DNA of 64,000 bases, from the NCBI RefSeq assembly GCF_905404315.1, contig NC_066312.1, positions 10,837,001-10,901,000 of the forward strand, in the 5' to 3' direction. This DNA comes from Leptidea sinapis. Taxonomy: Eukaryota; Arthropoda; Insecta; Lepidoptera; Pieridae. Positions within the stretch are counted from its first letter, which is position 1. Every line of letters begins with the position of its first letter. Positions 43,301-54,475 of this stretch are shown here, piece after piece. The notes beneath the pieces were generated by a model, which worked only from the letters and a program-made list of their open reading frames with translations, did no database searches and was not told the DNA's origin. The position numbers and the translations under genes are program-made.

Positions 43301-45474
43301 TCTTTTAACAATCATCTGGCTAATCTAAGGGTGAGATCACAACTAGTAGAATTTATACTTTTTTTTGGATAATAAACATGTTCTGTTCTTCAACATTTAA
43401 TAATCTTATTCGTATTTTATTGTTTATTATTCTCAGCTTCGAAAGCAAGAACTGTGGGAACAAAAATAGTGTCTGTTAATATATAATGTTAAATTTTATG
43501 AAGTTAAACCTTGTAGGTATTTGCAAGGCTAAACAATGTCTTATTTTTATAATAATGAGCGAACTATCAATAACTGATAAAAATAAGTTTGATCATAAAA
43601 ATATTTATTTTCTATTATTGTTATAATTGAATAAAAAAAAAAATGACAGTAACCTAATTAACATTTGGATAATTATAATTCAGTTTTTTAAATAAACTAA
43701 CAATTTGAGCTTGGTAAGAATTTACGAGAATTATACAAAGTAAAGTAGTGCAAGTATTTATTCATGACACATAACATATATATACATATAAAAATTAACA
43801 AAATAACAAAAATAAAAATATAGTGTCACGAAAAGGATATACTCCATATAAACTATAATATGATAACCCACCCCAATTCCAACTCTGATTTTCCAGTGGG
43901 TATCAAGATGTTAAATCTAACAATCTTAATTTTAGATGCTGTATGTGATTAACAATAAAAATTTATGTATGAGCACGGACTAGTAAAAAAATATGGACTC
44001 CGTGTCATCTTACATAACAGTGTAGCACCAAAACAAGCCGATTAACGTGTAAATAGGTAGCCCCACGCACACACTTACACTACTACAGGCCGACAGGCGG
44101 CCATTATGAAAATTGTCATCCTCTGTGACAGATTAGTTTGCGTCTCAATAAAATATTTTAAAAATGCCGTCGTGCGTTGTGAAAAAGTGTAAAAACGATA
44201 CTATATAAGTATCTGTGGCCATATATGATTATTTAGGGGAGAAAAAATTGTGTAACTAGTATCCCCAGTAACCGCAAACACACTAGCATAACGCTTCACT
44301 TGCTAATATCATGGCGAGGAGTCCTTCTTTTTTTACTCGTCCGTGTGTATGATTGACAACATAGAAATAATGTTTGTGAATGAATGTAAAAGCACCAATA
44401 AAATCTGTATTAAATCTTCTATCTAAATAGAAATTAATTATATTGATAAACACCCAAATAATTAATCAATAATAAACTTAAGGACAATTATTACGAAATT
44501 AAATGTAATATTACATTAAAACCTCAAATGTCTTAGTTCCGAAAATGTCCTCCATCACATGCTGTAGTTCTTTCCCATTCAAATGTATATGTTTTATAAC
44601 ATGTTTATACAACAACAATATTACTGACACTAAATAAACGAACTATAATTCTAATTTTGATTCTTACTTAATAAGATCTTTCTAATTGGTTTTTTATCGC
44701 GATAAGCCGTATTATCCCTAAAATAAAGCGAGACAATAGAATGCTTCTTACAAAACGCCCACCACCACCTAAACCCGGTCACTCCACTAAATTTAAAACC
44801 GGGATTACGTTTCGTCACCAAGTTCTCAACAAACTTTAACACTGCACTTAAAGGCTTTTTCGTTCTTCTATTATGCAGAGACACACTTGTCTCGCAACAG
44901 AAATCTAAAATTATTCTTTCTTCGTTTGCCTTTATATCTATTTCATCTAGTACGTTCATTCGTTTAGACTTCCCTAATACATTATCGTACAATGTGCCCT
45001 TCGGTATTCCGAAGTACGACGATGCTTTGGTGAATCTCATACGCTGACTGATGACTGCGTCGATTGCTTCTTTCAGTTGGCCCTGACTCCAGGTTGGTGG
45101 TTTTGCCTTCAATGTACGATTACTGGGTTCTGGTCGACAACACGTTAAAACCATAAAACATATGTAATTGAATCAAGTTATCTTTGTAAAATAGCTTCAT
45201 TCAACTCATTATTAGTTCATCTAGTGAAATAATTAAAATAAGTTGGTTAGTTATATTGATATAAGAAATTTATAACAAAATAGAAGATTCAGAATACAGT
45301 ATGTGATATGTATTAATTAAAAAAAATATAATATGGAAATGTGATTGAATATTGTAGTACGTATCTAATGATTTATAGTCAAATTAAAAATAAAATAAAA
45401 CAGGTAAACTACTGACCTGCCAGTGAAGATGTAGAAGCTCCCAGCCAAGCATGAGAATTCTCGAGAATCTTAGC
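36860..45474 (-). CDS. bab: bric-a-brac, 3' half of gene (gene span within window)
   Basis: BTB-pipsqueak transcription factor. In Drosophila bab1/bab2 pattern limbs, ovary terminal filaments and sex-specific abdominal traits; in the moth Ostrinia, bab is linked to male pheromone preference. Exons visible: 45474-45417, 39970-39704, 37982-37807 and 37363-36860. Phases agree throughout (1, 1, 0 at the three junctions). Order of parts: linker; WQKCWNTNQ lead-in and pipsqueak helix-turn-helix; RGRP AT-hook with the conserved RILLGVWPDEHIRGVI block; Ala/Pro/Ser-rich tail. The BTB exon(s) must lie beyond 64,000, since no frame in the window resembles BTB. The assignment rests on the near-invariant pipsqueak and AT-hook blocks. 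Confidence 0.93.
37807..37982 (-). CDS. bab: bab exon: AT-hook and conserved VWPDEHIRGVI block
   Basis: 58 codons plus 2 nt: LRPKGRGRPQRILLGVW, then PDEHIRGVIRAVVFRDS, a His/Ala-rich stretch and IKEEVLPVYPQIT. The GRGRP core is an AT-hook; together with the pipsqueak domain it forms the composite DNA-binding domain known from Drosophila Bab. Acceptor GTTGCAG at 37984-37983; donor ACG then GTCAGT, phase 0. Confidence 0.93.
38250..38395 (+). mobile_element. LINE 3' end relic
   Basis: Same family as 27065-27245: attcctttagaattcttttt, gatgtcattttcaata, accaccgcttcggaaacaaa, gagagagaaaaagcggcgca, ctctttttaataaaata. Antisense to bab. Confidence 0.6.
38420..38809 (-). other. Unidentified open frame in bab intron
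   Basis: 129 codons, rich in charged residues in its first 100 (for example DDGRRKLWNERERVVMRVEE and AQERLQIIRCDSW) and then trailing into AT-driven hydrophobic sequence, so only the first part looks protein-like. An acceptor-like site with an oligo-T tract (ttttttttcaagcaattatgcag form) lies at 38705-38706. Spliced from the phase-1 bab pipsqueak exon it would meet a stop at once, so it is not a bab alternative exon in this frame. I do not recognise the family; a transposon fragment is as likely as a gene. Confidence 0.25.
39704..39970 (-). CDS. bab: bab exon: pipsqueak helix-turn-helix domain
   Basis: Reads VDTYQYQLQSIWQKCWNTNQ, RFRERGPLKSWRPETM, AEAIFSVLKEGLSLSQAARK, YDIPYPTFVLYANRVHNMLG. 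It is essentially identical to the pipsqueak domain of insect Bab proteins, which binds AT-rich DNA with the neighbouring AT-hook. Acceptor TTTTCAG at 39972-39971; donor CAG then GTATGT at 39703. Enters with 2 nt completing the phase-1 linker exon and leaves in phase 1. Confidence 0.96.
42519..42970 (+). repeat. GC-richer, unclassified insertion-like stretch
   Basis: Base composition changes abruptly from the AT-rich intron at about 42540 and back at about 42975. Two overlapping open frames (42519-42746, 42719-42916) together read a little like a broken mobile-element protein, but I recognise no motif. Offered as a probable element fragment only. Confidence 0.25.
44651..45129 (-). CDS. Candidate alternative bab terminal exon: pipsqueak-like HTH plus CENP-B/Tigger-like segment
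   Basis: 158 complete codons plus TAG (44653-44651). The acceptor AG at 45131-45130 (gttgtcgaccag) leaves 2 nt that complete the phase-1 codon of the linker exon (45417) as Glu. The joined reading gives SSLAEPSNRTLKAKPPTW. Residues about 12-55 are a pipsqueak-type helix-turn-helix (LKEAIDAVISQRMRFTKASS, FGIPKGTLYDNVLGKSKR). Residues about 65-130 look like the CENP-B/Tc5-type DNA-binding half of pogo/Tigger transposases (NPGFKFSGVTGFRWWWAFCK), after which the frame ends with no DDE catalytic domain. No stop or frameshift interrupts it. Alternatives: a nested intronic gene starting at ATG 45154, or a fresh transposase N-terminal fragment. Domain calls are from memory. Confidence 0.6.
45417..45474 (-). 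CDS. bab: bab linker exon upstream of pipsqueak exon
   Basis: Short exon, 19 codons plus 1 nt: AKILENSHAWLGASTSSLA then G. Acceptor TTGTTCGCAG at 45476-45475, donor GCAG then GTCAGT. Its phase-1 end fits the pipsqueak exon (giving Val) and equally the alternative exon (giving Glu). It is too short for open-frame listing and was found by splice signals. Confidence 0.8.
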
Positions 45475-46720
45475 CTGCGAACAAGAAATCTAGAATTAAA
45501 ACATTGTTTTCATAATCTTACTGTGTGACAACTCTGATGGGAAAACTTTTCCTAGATGGACATCAAAACTGGTTTAAAGTTATTTTACATGCGGAAGCGG
45601 AAAAAAATAAACTAAATTATACTCCAGTTAACAAAAATACATATTATAATACATAAATTTACAGTTTCAATATGGACACATTACAGAAATCTTTTAATGA
45701 AAAGCCCTTTTAGCTCAGTTATGAAATATTGCGTGCACGAATGCCTATCAATTTCTTATTTTATCATTTAATGATACAGTACATATAAATTTTAATTTAA
45801 CACAAACGTAAAATAAGACGTTTTCTTGCGTTTTAATGATTTTAATTAAAATTCAAAAGTGCTCTGTCGTGATTTCGTCCGGATTAAATTTGACAGATTG
45901 AAATATTATAAGACAGAGCAATTAAAGCAGCAAATTTTAACTGATCAATAATTTTTATTGGTTATAAAAAATATATATCTATATGAAATAATACACAGCG
46001 GTTTTAATTTTTTTTTTCAATAATTACATGCTGAAAGTCCATTCTAAATATTGATGAGCACAATTTTAATTTAAATATAGTTGCGTTACTTTACAGAATT
46101 GTCTAAAATATTTTTAAAATATCCTCTAGAAAATTATAGACATTAATTAGTAAGTAAGTAAATTTTTATTTGGAGCAAACACTATAAATACAGGTAAACA
46201 TTAACAGAATATCATAACAAATTATATGAATAACTTATCTTAATAATTACGAATATAATATGCCTTATCTAAATAAAACTAATATATATATCAAGAAACA
46301 AGGAAAAACTAAAGTAAGACTTATTCTAGATCAATTAATTACCGTATTATATTCGGTATTTAGTTCATACTGTATCAGACATTTCAAAATATTTTTCATA
46401 TTGCGTATCTCAATCATCATGCTAGATGCAAATACGCAGTTCACGAGAAATCCAGAAACGATTGCCTGTAAAAGGTGTTGTAAAAAGAAAGCAAAGTTTG
46501 ATTGGAGTGCCGACGCTTGAGTGTCCCTTTGAACCTGATAGAAAAGGCAACGGAACCGAATTTTATGTTTAGAATGCTCGATTCCACGTGTGGTTGATAG
46601 TGATGGCCACGCACGATAACTTGTCACGATTATTTCACTATGAACTCAATAATGAGTATTTATATATTATAAATAGTTAATTACGATATTATATACCTAC
46701 AAGGAATATAAATAGTAAAT

Positions 46721-46826
46721 CAAATTAAAATAGCTTTATTCATGTAGGTCAAGGAAATGACACTTATGAATGTCAAAATATTTCTTTTCTTTTACATTTA
46801 GCACCACTTCGGAAAAGGTTGAGCTT
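46721..46826 (-). mobile_element. LINE/SINE 3' end relic
   Basis: Contains tttattcatgtaggtcaagg, aaatgacacttatgaatgtc and cacttcggaaaaggttgagc. The same blocks occur at 57009-57200 (-) and, reversed, at 61090-61245 (+). The AT-rich end with tgattttgattt is the 3' side. Confidence 0.6.
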
Positions 46827-47029
46827 GTAATTAAACAATAAATTTATGAAATTAGTTATTGGTTTTTATTATGGACGCTGTCACACCGATTATATACCTC
46901 CAAATTTGGCAACGATATATTAAATACAATATACATGGTGAAAATACATAAATATATGGCTTAGAAAAAAAAGTTTCATCATCAGCATTTTTTGAACACT
47001 GTTGTTATCAGGGTAATTAATCACTGGAC

Positions 47030-47362
47030 TATAGGTGCAATTAACGGCCGTTCCCAATATTCAGTCTATCTTTTACTTGAGATAAAAATCGTAACTATCG
47101 TTGACTTTTCTGTCCCAATAAACTTACCGATGGTAACTCACCTTATCCGTGCACGCTGTCTGTCAATGGGACGACGTATAGCTTTCCAGCGATATAAAGT
47201 TTGTATGGAAATTGGAAAAAGTAAAAGGCGATAAGAATGTCTTATCAGGTATATTGGGACAGCTTCAGATTCTTGACAGCTAATTACTGACAGTAGATGG
47301 TAGTAATTTATCTCTATCTGTAGATAGTATATTGGGAACGGCCCTAAGTGATTGCACCTATA
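47030..47362. mobile_element. Inverted-repeat element (333 bp)
   Basis: Ends tataggtgcaat and attgcacctata are perfect reverse complements (12 bp). After a short unmatched spacer, ccgttcccaatat pairs with atattgggaacgg. The interior has several gataaa/tttatc-type self-pairing pieces. No transposase frame. Confidence 0.7.
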
Positions 47363-47720
47363 CAGCTAAAAATACTCATAATAAATGTATCTATGTATAT
47401 AACACAATGCTCACCGATTTTCATAATCGTTTTACTCAAACATCAAACATTTAAACGGTCTATTGAAGGTATTGAAATGTTTGATTGGTATCTACAAGTT
47501 ATAGGGTGAGAAATTCTCGGTCTGGAATTCAGTCGAGGATCTGTTTGAATTCAGATAATTCAAACTAGTACTCTGTGATATTACTAATAATTGTACTGTT
47601 AAATTAAGAATATATAGTGTAAGAGCCACTGTGTAAGATGATGTAGAGATAGCTGATAATAAAAACATCATGTAGACTGCTACATGGCAACTGTTATGTC
47701 ATGAATAATATATGTATTAC

Positions 47721-48110
47721 TTTTTTTTTCAAATCATGTTCTCATGGCGCTGCATACGTAACGAGATAATACCTCGACGTGACGTTAACGGGACGGAGAC
47801 GTGACTGCCTCGTTTAAGACAGGAGCATGTTGCAATGCAAACGAACCGCGACAGTGACTCGGATCTCAACAGTTCACTATTTCTCTCTACTGAATGAACG
47901 GAGTGACTGTGAAAGGGTCTATGAAGCGGAAACCAGGGTCATAGTCTCCATGACATAAAATATTCCAATATCTGGACGACCGAGCCTTACTCGGATTTTT
48001 AAGAATGTACGAAACTTGAACAAACAAAAATACTAATAGGACACCTGGTTTCGAACCGGGGTCTTCTGCTTTCCGGATCACCCAATATCCCATCTGAGCT
48101 ATTATAGTCA
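47721..48110 (-). mobile_element. tRNA-derived SINE, apparently full length
   Basis: On the minus strand the element starts with a tRNA-like head (48110-48034) with an A-box-like tagctcagatgg and a canonical B-box ggttcgaaacc. It runs through a non-coding body and ends in an oligo-A tail (T-run 47721-47729 on +). The order head, body, A-tail is that of a pol III SINE of about 390 bp. An open frame over part of it (47887-48111) is incidental. Confidence 0.75.
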
Positions 48111-48198
48111 TGTATATACTGGCGAATATTAACCTTTATATTCTAATGTTATTGTAGCTGTTTCTCATCAAACCACGTATATAACTACATTTTTTTAG

Positions 48199-48318
48199 CT
48201 AGATCGATTTATCGCCCCCGAAACTACTTGAATACTAAATTTCATTAAAATCGTTGGAGCCGTTTCTGTGATTCAGATTATGTATATATACAAGAATTGC
48301 TCGTTTATAGGTATAAGA
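48199..48318 (-). mobile_element. Short Helitron-like element (120 bp), second family
   Basis: On minus it begins TCTTATACC after a host A and ends ...gatcgatCTAG, the TC...CTAG form. Inside is the motif cgagcaattcttgtatatat, then acggctccaacgatttt, which I recall as a common lepidopteran repeat. The base after CTAG is C here, not the expected T, so the 3' end is uncertain. Confidence 0.5.
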
Positions 48319-50929
48319 TATACATTTGTATGAACCGATATTTCCAAAACTTCACGTAACGTCCCGTTTGTATGAAAAGCCGTAACTTATGCTCTCCTAT
48401 GCTATATTAATAATTAGAAAAGGAAATATGATCTGCCGAAGCAAAACTTAACAAAATAACCCATTTATGTCGTCGTGGTCAGGTGAATGCTTAGGAAGAG
48501 GAAAAAGAATAAGCTACGTTGATCTGGTCAAGTTGTTGTAGTTAAATACGAGACAGCTCAAGTTTCTTCAAAAAAGTTTTCTCCGCAATAACCAATTCCT
48601 TTAAAGACTGACTACACTCTTAAAGGGTCATTTCAGCCACGTGAGGCAATCATAATTAAGTCTCGGGGTGACATTTACCGCATTGTGCTACGCCTTATCG
48701 TTTGGCGATGCGTTAGACTCAAATCATTCAGCATTCCACTTGTTCATTCAGTCACTAGCCATTATTGATTACTAGAAAAATAATGCTAATATTCACATTC
48801 AAAATGTTAAAATTGTTTATTACATATTTCGAGATGAAAAAACTTCGTACACGATGCAATTAGGTAAAATTATGCATTTTTTACATTGCGATAAATATAT
48901 TTTAGCAAATGAAATATCATTATAATGGCATTATCTTTTTGTGTCACAAGTATTTAAGCAGTCGAAAGTACAATTAAGAATGATAATATCTTCGAAGCTA
49001 TTTGTAATATCTCTATATTTGGAGTTGAATGGAATTCCATCTGCTAGACCAAGGTCTAAATGACAAGTCATTTTAACACACACTTCGCATCGTCAGTAGT
49101 TTTTATATATTATTATAGATAATTTAGTACATAATGTATGCAAGGTGCCATGCATGCACACTGTAAGTATGTATGTATAGGTATAAATTATTGTTATAGT
49201 CGCGTACGTACCTAATAATATAACGGCTGAGTATAAGCCCCGCGTGTTCATAAATCTATTTTATCGTACGTGAGCAATAAATTTTATTTCGGGATCTTTA
49301 ATTCTTTGTTATTGAATTGGATTTTAGTGTTTTATTCGGGTAAACAAACAATAGATCGTTTCAAACGGTACTTTGAGCACGTGCGATAGACGTTTATACG
49401 TTTAAGTCTCACGTGGTCCAACTTAATAAAACGTTTTATTCGTTCATTCTTACTTATTTACTGCTAGACTGTACGTAGGTATTTTCTATGTTGTGGGGTA
49501 CAAAGGAAGCCGCTCTTTGCCGGTACCGAGTTTTAATCTGACTGTAAATAAACGGTCGCGGAATGAACAGACAGCGTCCGACATTAAGTCGTCGATGGAT
49601 CAGTGTTGTGTCGGTATGGAGTCGTGTCGATACTATAAATGTGCTTACAGTAACATAATATGTAGAAAGTGCGAAATATAAACTGTAAGGCGTTATTATA
49701 ACAGCACGACAGAAGTAAATTCTTAACAAACTTGTAAAGTTGTTTAAGTTTGTTACAAATAAATTTATTTTTATTAGAAATTATTTGTATCGGCATCTAA
49801 TAATATAGTGACACGTTTTACATTGCGCTGTATTACATGAAAAATATATATTTATTATCTATATAATATATATACAAACAAATTTGTAAGTCTATATAAA
49901 TTTCATAAAATTGGATTTTACTCATTACTTTTATTAAGCTACGTACATAATAACATTCTCACATTATTATCATAATATTCAAAAACTGATGCAATAGGCT
50001 TATGTTATGTTAGTAAGTACAATGAAAAAGTTTGATTCCACTTTCAAATTCTAGACAAATTTCAAATGCGTGGCACTTAGGCGTGACGATCACACGAACT
50101 CAGTGTAGAAGTTACCCATCCTAAAAGTGCCCATCATGTCTCAATATGTTAAAAAAAGTGTATGTGTACTCATGTATGCACGCAAGAAGTTATACTTCTT
50201 GGGGCCTAACAAAGCAAAAATCCTTAAAATTATTTATTGTTCGTGCTATTCTACGTTTTTAGAAAGAACAATATTGTAAAAATCTTGCAACGGTGGCTTT
50301 GACAATTAATTATTATATATAATGAATACGGCTGAACGGGCTTGAACCCTTTGCCTATCCTAATAATGGACGAAGAAACCAAAAAAAAAATAACGAAAGT
50401 CGCAAACGTTAGAAAATTTTAGGTACCAACTTCACCTTGCTATTTTTATATTACGGTGATGTGCGCGCATCTTAATATTTCACTCTCATCATTTTTTCAT
50501 AACGCACCTTAAGAAGTATAGCTTCAAAAATAACCTTTTTTTAGTTAACATTAAGGGCTAATTAATATTGGTATACATAGTATCGGTAGGAACGCGCATT
50601 CATCAGGGCGGGCGGCGCCAAGTCGTATTGACAGCGGTCGTACACAAAATCTCTTGTTTATAATCCGGCCTACATCCTTTGAACAAGCATGTGGGCCCGA
50701 GGAAGCACGGCGATAAACAGAACTATCTAGTAATGTTTAATTAAATTAATCAGTTGATTAGTCGATCGTTTGCTCTGGCCGGTAAACATGTGTCGCTTTG
50801 ATCTCGTACTCATTGTTGTGAGACAATTTATCTATATGTGACGAGCCCTTTGGTACACGTGTCTTCCACTACGTACAGTACCCCACGTATGTTATAAGTA
50901 GTTATAATACATTTATATTATTTGTGTAA

Positions 50930-51260
50930 TGAATCCCAGAAGGGTTATCACTTTAAGAAGATAACGAATTGTTGCATTTGCAAGAGCGACATCTCAAATC
51001 AATTTCCTAATATACAAATATTGGGGTTGAGCAGGTTATCAACTGAAAAGTACATCCTGTAGATGAAGCCACTACCTGAGAGTTGAACAAAACATATAAT
51101 TTTATCGTTATTATACGTCCCTCGAACGATTGGCTCAGTTGGACAGAGCGCTTCCACGGAACGCAATAGGTCGCGGGTTCGAATCGCGCATCGTTCATAA
51201 AATTTAGTTTTCAGTTTTATTTGTGTAAGAAGTGAGGGTTATCACTTAAAAAACATAACA
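50930..51260 (+). repeat. Repeat unit with embedded tRNA-like sequence, copy 1
   Basis: Shares with 55700-56010 the blocks gcaagagcgacatctc, caatttcctaatat, attggggttgagcaggtta, gagttgaacaaa, a tRNA-like segment, ttttatttgtgta and gggttatcactt. The last block occurs on both sides of the tRNA-like part, suggesting a formerly tandem arrangement. Confidence 0.65.
51124..51196 (+). tRNA. tRNA-like sequence (pseudo-tRNA)
   Basis: Seven-base acceptor stem gaacgat/atcgttc is perfect. The D-arm is gctc...gagc, and a B-box ggttcgaatcg-like T-arm is present. The anticodon stem (cttcc/gcaat) pairs at only three of five positions and the loop (acggaac) lacks the usual U33. It therefore looks like a tRNA-derived repeat rather than a working gene. 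If read literally the anticodon would be GGA. Confidence 0.45.
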
Positions 51261-52920
51261 TAAGGTTAACTCGAATATCAAATCAATATCCAACACAGTC
51301 TTGCAATTTTTATTATATTTACTAAAAACATTTCAATTCTCGCCGTGTCAGTTTAAGAAGACAATGAAGACAAGTTTATTTTTATACAAAAGGCAAAAAT
51401 TTCAACGCACAGTGCTCACATAAAAACTTCTTAAAAGGCAGTAAAAAGTTGTAGTCTAAAGCGCTTACACAAAGTTACAACAGAATACTTCCTGCAAAAC
51501 ATTTTGCGCAATAGCACTCAATTAAAACGAAAAACATGTCCACGTGTCGTGTGGCAAGCGACGATACTCGGTGAAATTTGTAAACAGTAGAACACGCCGA
51601 CAGTAGGTATGGATTATACCTTAACCCTCATTAGCTGGACGAAAGAGAAAGCACGCGAAAAGAAACGAAAGCCACCCCACACTCAGCCTTTTTCGTTTTG
51701 TTTTTTAATTAGTTGCCGCTTAAACTTTTCGCGTTCCGATGTTGTGTTCACTTTTCATTCTATTTTTGTTATAAAACCGTTTCCAATTACGATATGAAGG
51801 ACACAACTCGCTTCACGCTGACAAGGTTTAATTTTAAATACAACTCACTGAAGCGTGTATCGTTCTATTGATGGTGAAAGTATCGAGTTGAACATCGGCA
51901 GAAAAAGAAAAAGCGAGCTATTTGAGAATGTTTTATTAAAATAATGTGCGCAATATCGCATTCGGTAACTTTGCAAAAGTAATTCCGAACTTTTTCGATA
52001 CGCTTGCAGTTCGTTGCAATATAGAATTACGTTTTACTTTTTTTTTATAAATGTTTTAAAAACATTTCAGATGCATATTTTAACTGCACTTCGCGATTCG
52101 ATTGAACGTGAAACGGAATAAACTTTCAGGAATGCTAGACAGAAATGGATCAGGAATTTTTTATATCAAAAGAGGAAATATAAGTAGTCGTTTGTGATAA
52201 TGAGGTTTTTTTAATTGTTTTTTGGCATCCGATATTTGAAAACTTTAAGTTATAAGTTTTATTTAGATTAAGAGTAAATCACTTATCGAATACAAAAAAG
52301 ACAGATGACTTGAGGAGTTCTCAAATTCTTTGCAGTCGGCTAAAAATGATTTCTTTTTTAAATCTCTCACTCAAATCCTAAATTCCCACTCCACAGTTTG
52401 CACGTCTAAGAACATACACTAATCATAGATTGAATAACTTTTTTCAATAAATTTCTACGTATTCTGGTATAATAATAAAAACCTTCAAGAAATAAATAAA
52501 TGTTGTGAAACAAATATTTTGTAACCAAATAATGACTACATGAGCGTTGAATCTGATTTAAAACAACAAGAGGAAAATGAGAAGCTCGCATAATTATGAT
52601 AACATTCGACAATCATTCAACAATATCAAATTAATTTTCTAAATTAATTACAAACAGATGCGGGTTGATATTATATCGCATCAAATAATAGACACATCTT
52701 TATCGTATAACGAGGCATACGGAACAAAAGCGAGGTTTACACTATGTGTGTTAGTGTGAATTTTACATTGATAAATAAATTATATTTAAAATGAATTAAA
52801 ACTTAATCATAATGAAAAACATAAAATATAAATCCGATTAAAAATCTTACAAAACACAGCCATAATCATCTTAGGCAGTTTTGTTTAGAATTACCTCGTG
52901 TTGAATCGCATTACATTACC

Positions 52921-53097
52921 TAGTGAAATTACTGGGCAAATCAGACTTAACATCTTATGCCTCAAGGTGACGAGAGCAATTGTAGTGCCGCTCAGAATTT
53001 TTGGGTTTTTCAAGAATCCTGAGCGGCACTGCAATATCAATTACCATCAGCTGAACGTCTGGCTCGTCTGGTCCCTTATTTTCATTAAAAAAAAAAA
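52921..53097 (+). mobile_element. SINE-like element with internal hairpin
   Basis: Fullest copy of the family also at 19341, 53560 and 54625. It has a gggcaaatcag start, cttatgcctcaaggtgacga, the hairpin gccgctcag ... ctgagcggc, atcaattaccatcagctgaa, and an A-run end at 53086-53097. Confidence 0.7.
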
Positions 53098-53559
53098 TAG
53101 ATAAAGCGATTGACAGTTTAAAGTTGAACGCTGTATCAATGAATATACAAGTACAGATACTTGATAGTTAACGTAATTTACTAATGGGTACTGGGAGATC
53201 CCGGGAGATTTGACAGCCAATGCGATTTGTACAACGCATCAACATGCCTTGTATTGTGATATGCATGCCCGCCTGTACCTTATTAATAACGAGCGATATC
53301 CCGACACTTCACCCGTATGGATTTAGTTAAAGCGGCAATCAAATATTCTTCACATTTAGGGCTATATTTCACCGATACACCACGGTAGCGCAACCAGTCG
53401 CCGCTATCAACAAAATATATACAGCTCTATAAGGAGAGTGGGAGGCTCCTTTGCAAAGGATGCCGGCTAGATTATGGGTACCACAACGGCGCCTATTTCT
53501 GCCTTGAAACAGTAATGTGTGAACACAGTACGTGTTTCGGTCTGAACTGCGCCGTAGTA

Positions 53560-53740
53560 GTGAAGTCACTGGGCAAATGATACTTAACATCTTATGTCTC
53601 ACGGAGAGGAGCGCAATTGTAGTGCTACTCAGAAATTTTGAGTTTTTCAAGAATCCTGAGCAGCATTGTAATGGGCAGGGTGTATCAATTTCCATCAGCT
53701 GCACGTCCTGTTCGCCTCGTCCCTTATTGTCATAAAAAAA
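53560..53740 (+). mobile_element. SINE-like element, second nearby copy
   Basis: Same order of blocks as the 52921 copy, with a mutated hairpin (gctactcag / ctgagcagc) and an added aatgggcagggtgtatcaat segment; ends cataaaaaaa. Confidence 0.7.
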
Positions 53741-54119
53741 GGACGTGGTGTCAGTTTGGTGCGCAACCAATTTTTAATTAATTCTTGTTGATTATTAGGC
53801 TGAGATTTTACTAAGAACTTACTTAAGTAACGCGAACATGACTTTTGTATTCGGCTGTTGAATTGCAGCTGTCATAAGACTATAAAAACGAAAACAAAGA
53901 TTATGCCAAGCTTACACTTAGCTATGTTTTACGTGAGTAAAGTCTGAGCAAAGTCTAAGTTTATTTATTTATTTACAACAAATACAGTGCTCAGTGCGTC
54001 GAAGAAGTTTTCATTCAATAATTATAATACTTATTGCCTTTATTGACTTAGCTTAAGCTTTTAATTAATATTATCGTGCAGCGCTAGTTTTCAGCCATCC
54101 CTATCCTCCCTTAAGCCTC

Positions 54120-54332
54120 AAACACATGGTCGGATTTGGTCCGGCCGAACCATTGGACGAGGTCCGGTACTGGACCATATTCGATGGTATGCGCATTGTC
54201 TATCGCACAATATTATTATTTTTATAGTCCGGACCGTACAGAGTACAACGGCCGACCAATTGGTGTGAGGCGCCAACCCACGCCCACCGGACCTTCCGAT
54301 GGTCCGGCCATACCAAATCCGACCATGTGTTT
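54120..54332. mobile_element. Miniature inverted-repeat element (213 bp)
   Basis: A perfect 21 bp inverted repeat (aaacacatggtcggatttgg plus one base) bounds the element. Inside are further ggtccggcc-type self-complementary motifs, so one strand could fold extensively. No coding capacity. The perfect ends suggest it is fairly young. Confidence 0.75.
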
Positions 54333-54475
54333 AGACTATTAGATGTTAGGTGGGATAGACTAGTAAAGAGAATCTTACTTATAACTACCACAAAACATCA
54401 ATATAAAAAACTGAAAACTTTTAATACTGTACATGATCTGTATATTCATGAAACAATTTATTTCCCAAAACAAGA

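Larger units (their letters stand above)
39971..45416 (-). other. bab intron holding the candidate alternative exon
   Basis: 5.4 kb, strongly AT-rich. It includes the exon-like frame 45129-44651 and an unclassified GC-richer stretch (42519-42970). Nothing else supportable. Confidence 0.75.

Noticed and set aside
49454..49729. Overlapping frames on both strands at 49.5-49.7 kb
   Set aside because: Locally GC-richer, but neither frame resembles a known protein and no splice sites match bab phases.
51124..51196. Functional tRNA gene
   Set aside because: Anticodon stem mispairs, U33 is missing, and the sequence is embedded in a repeated unit found again at 55.8 kb.
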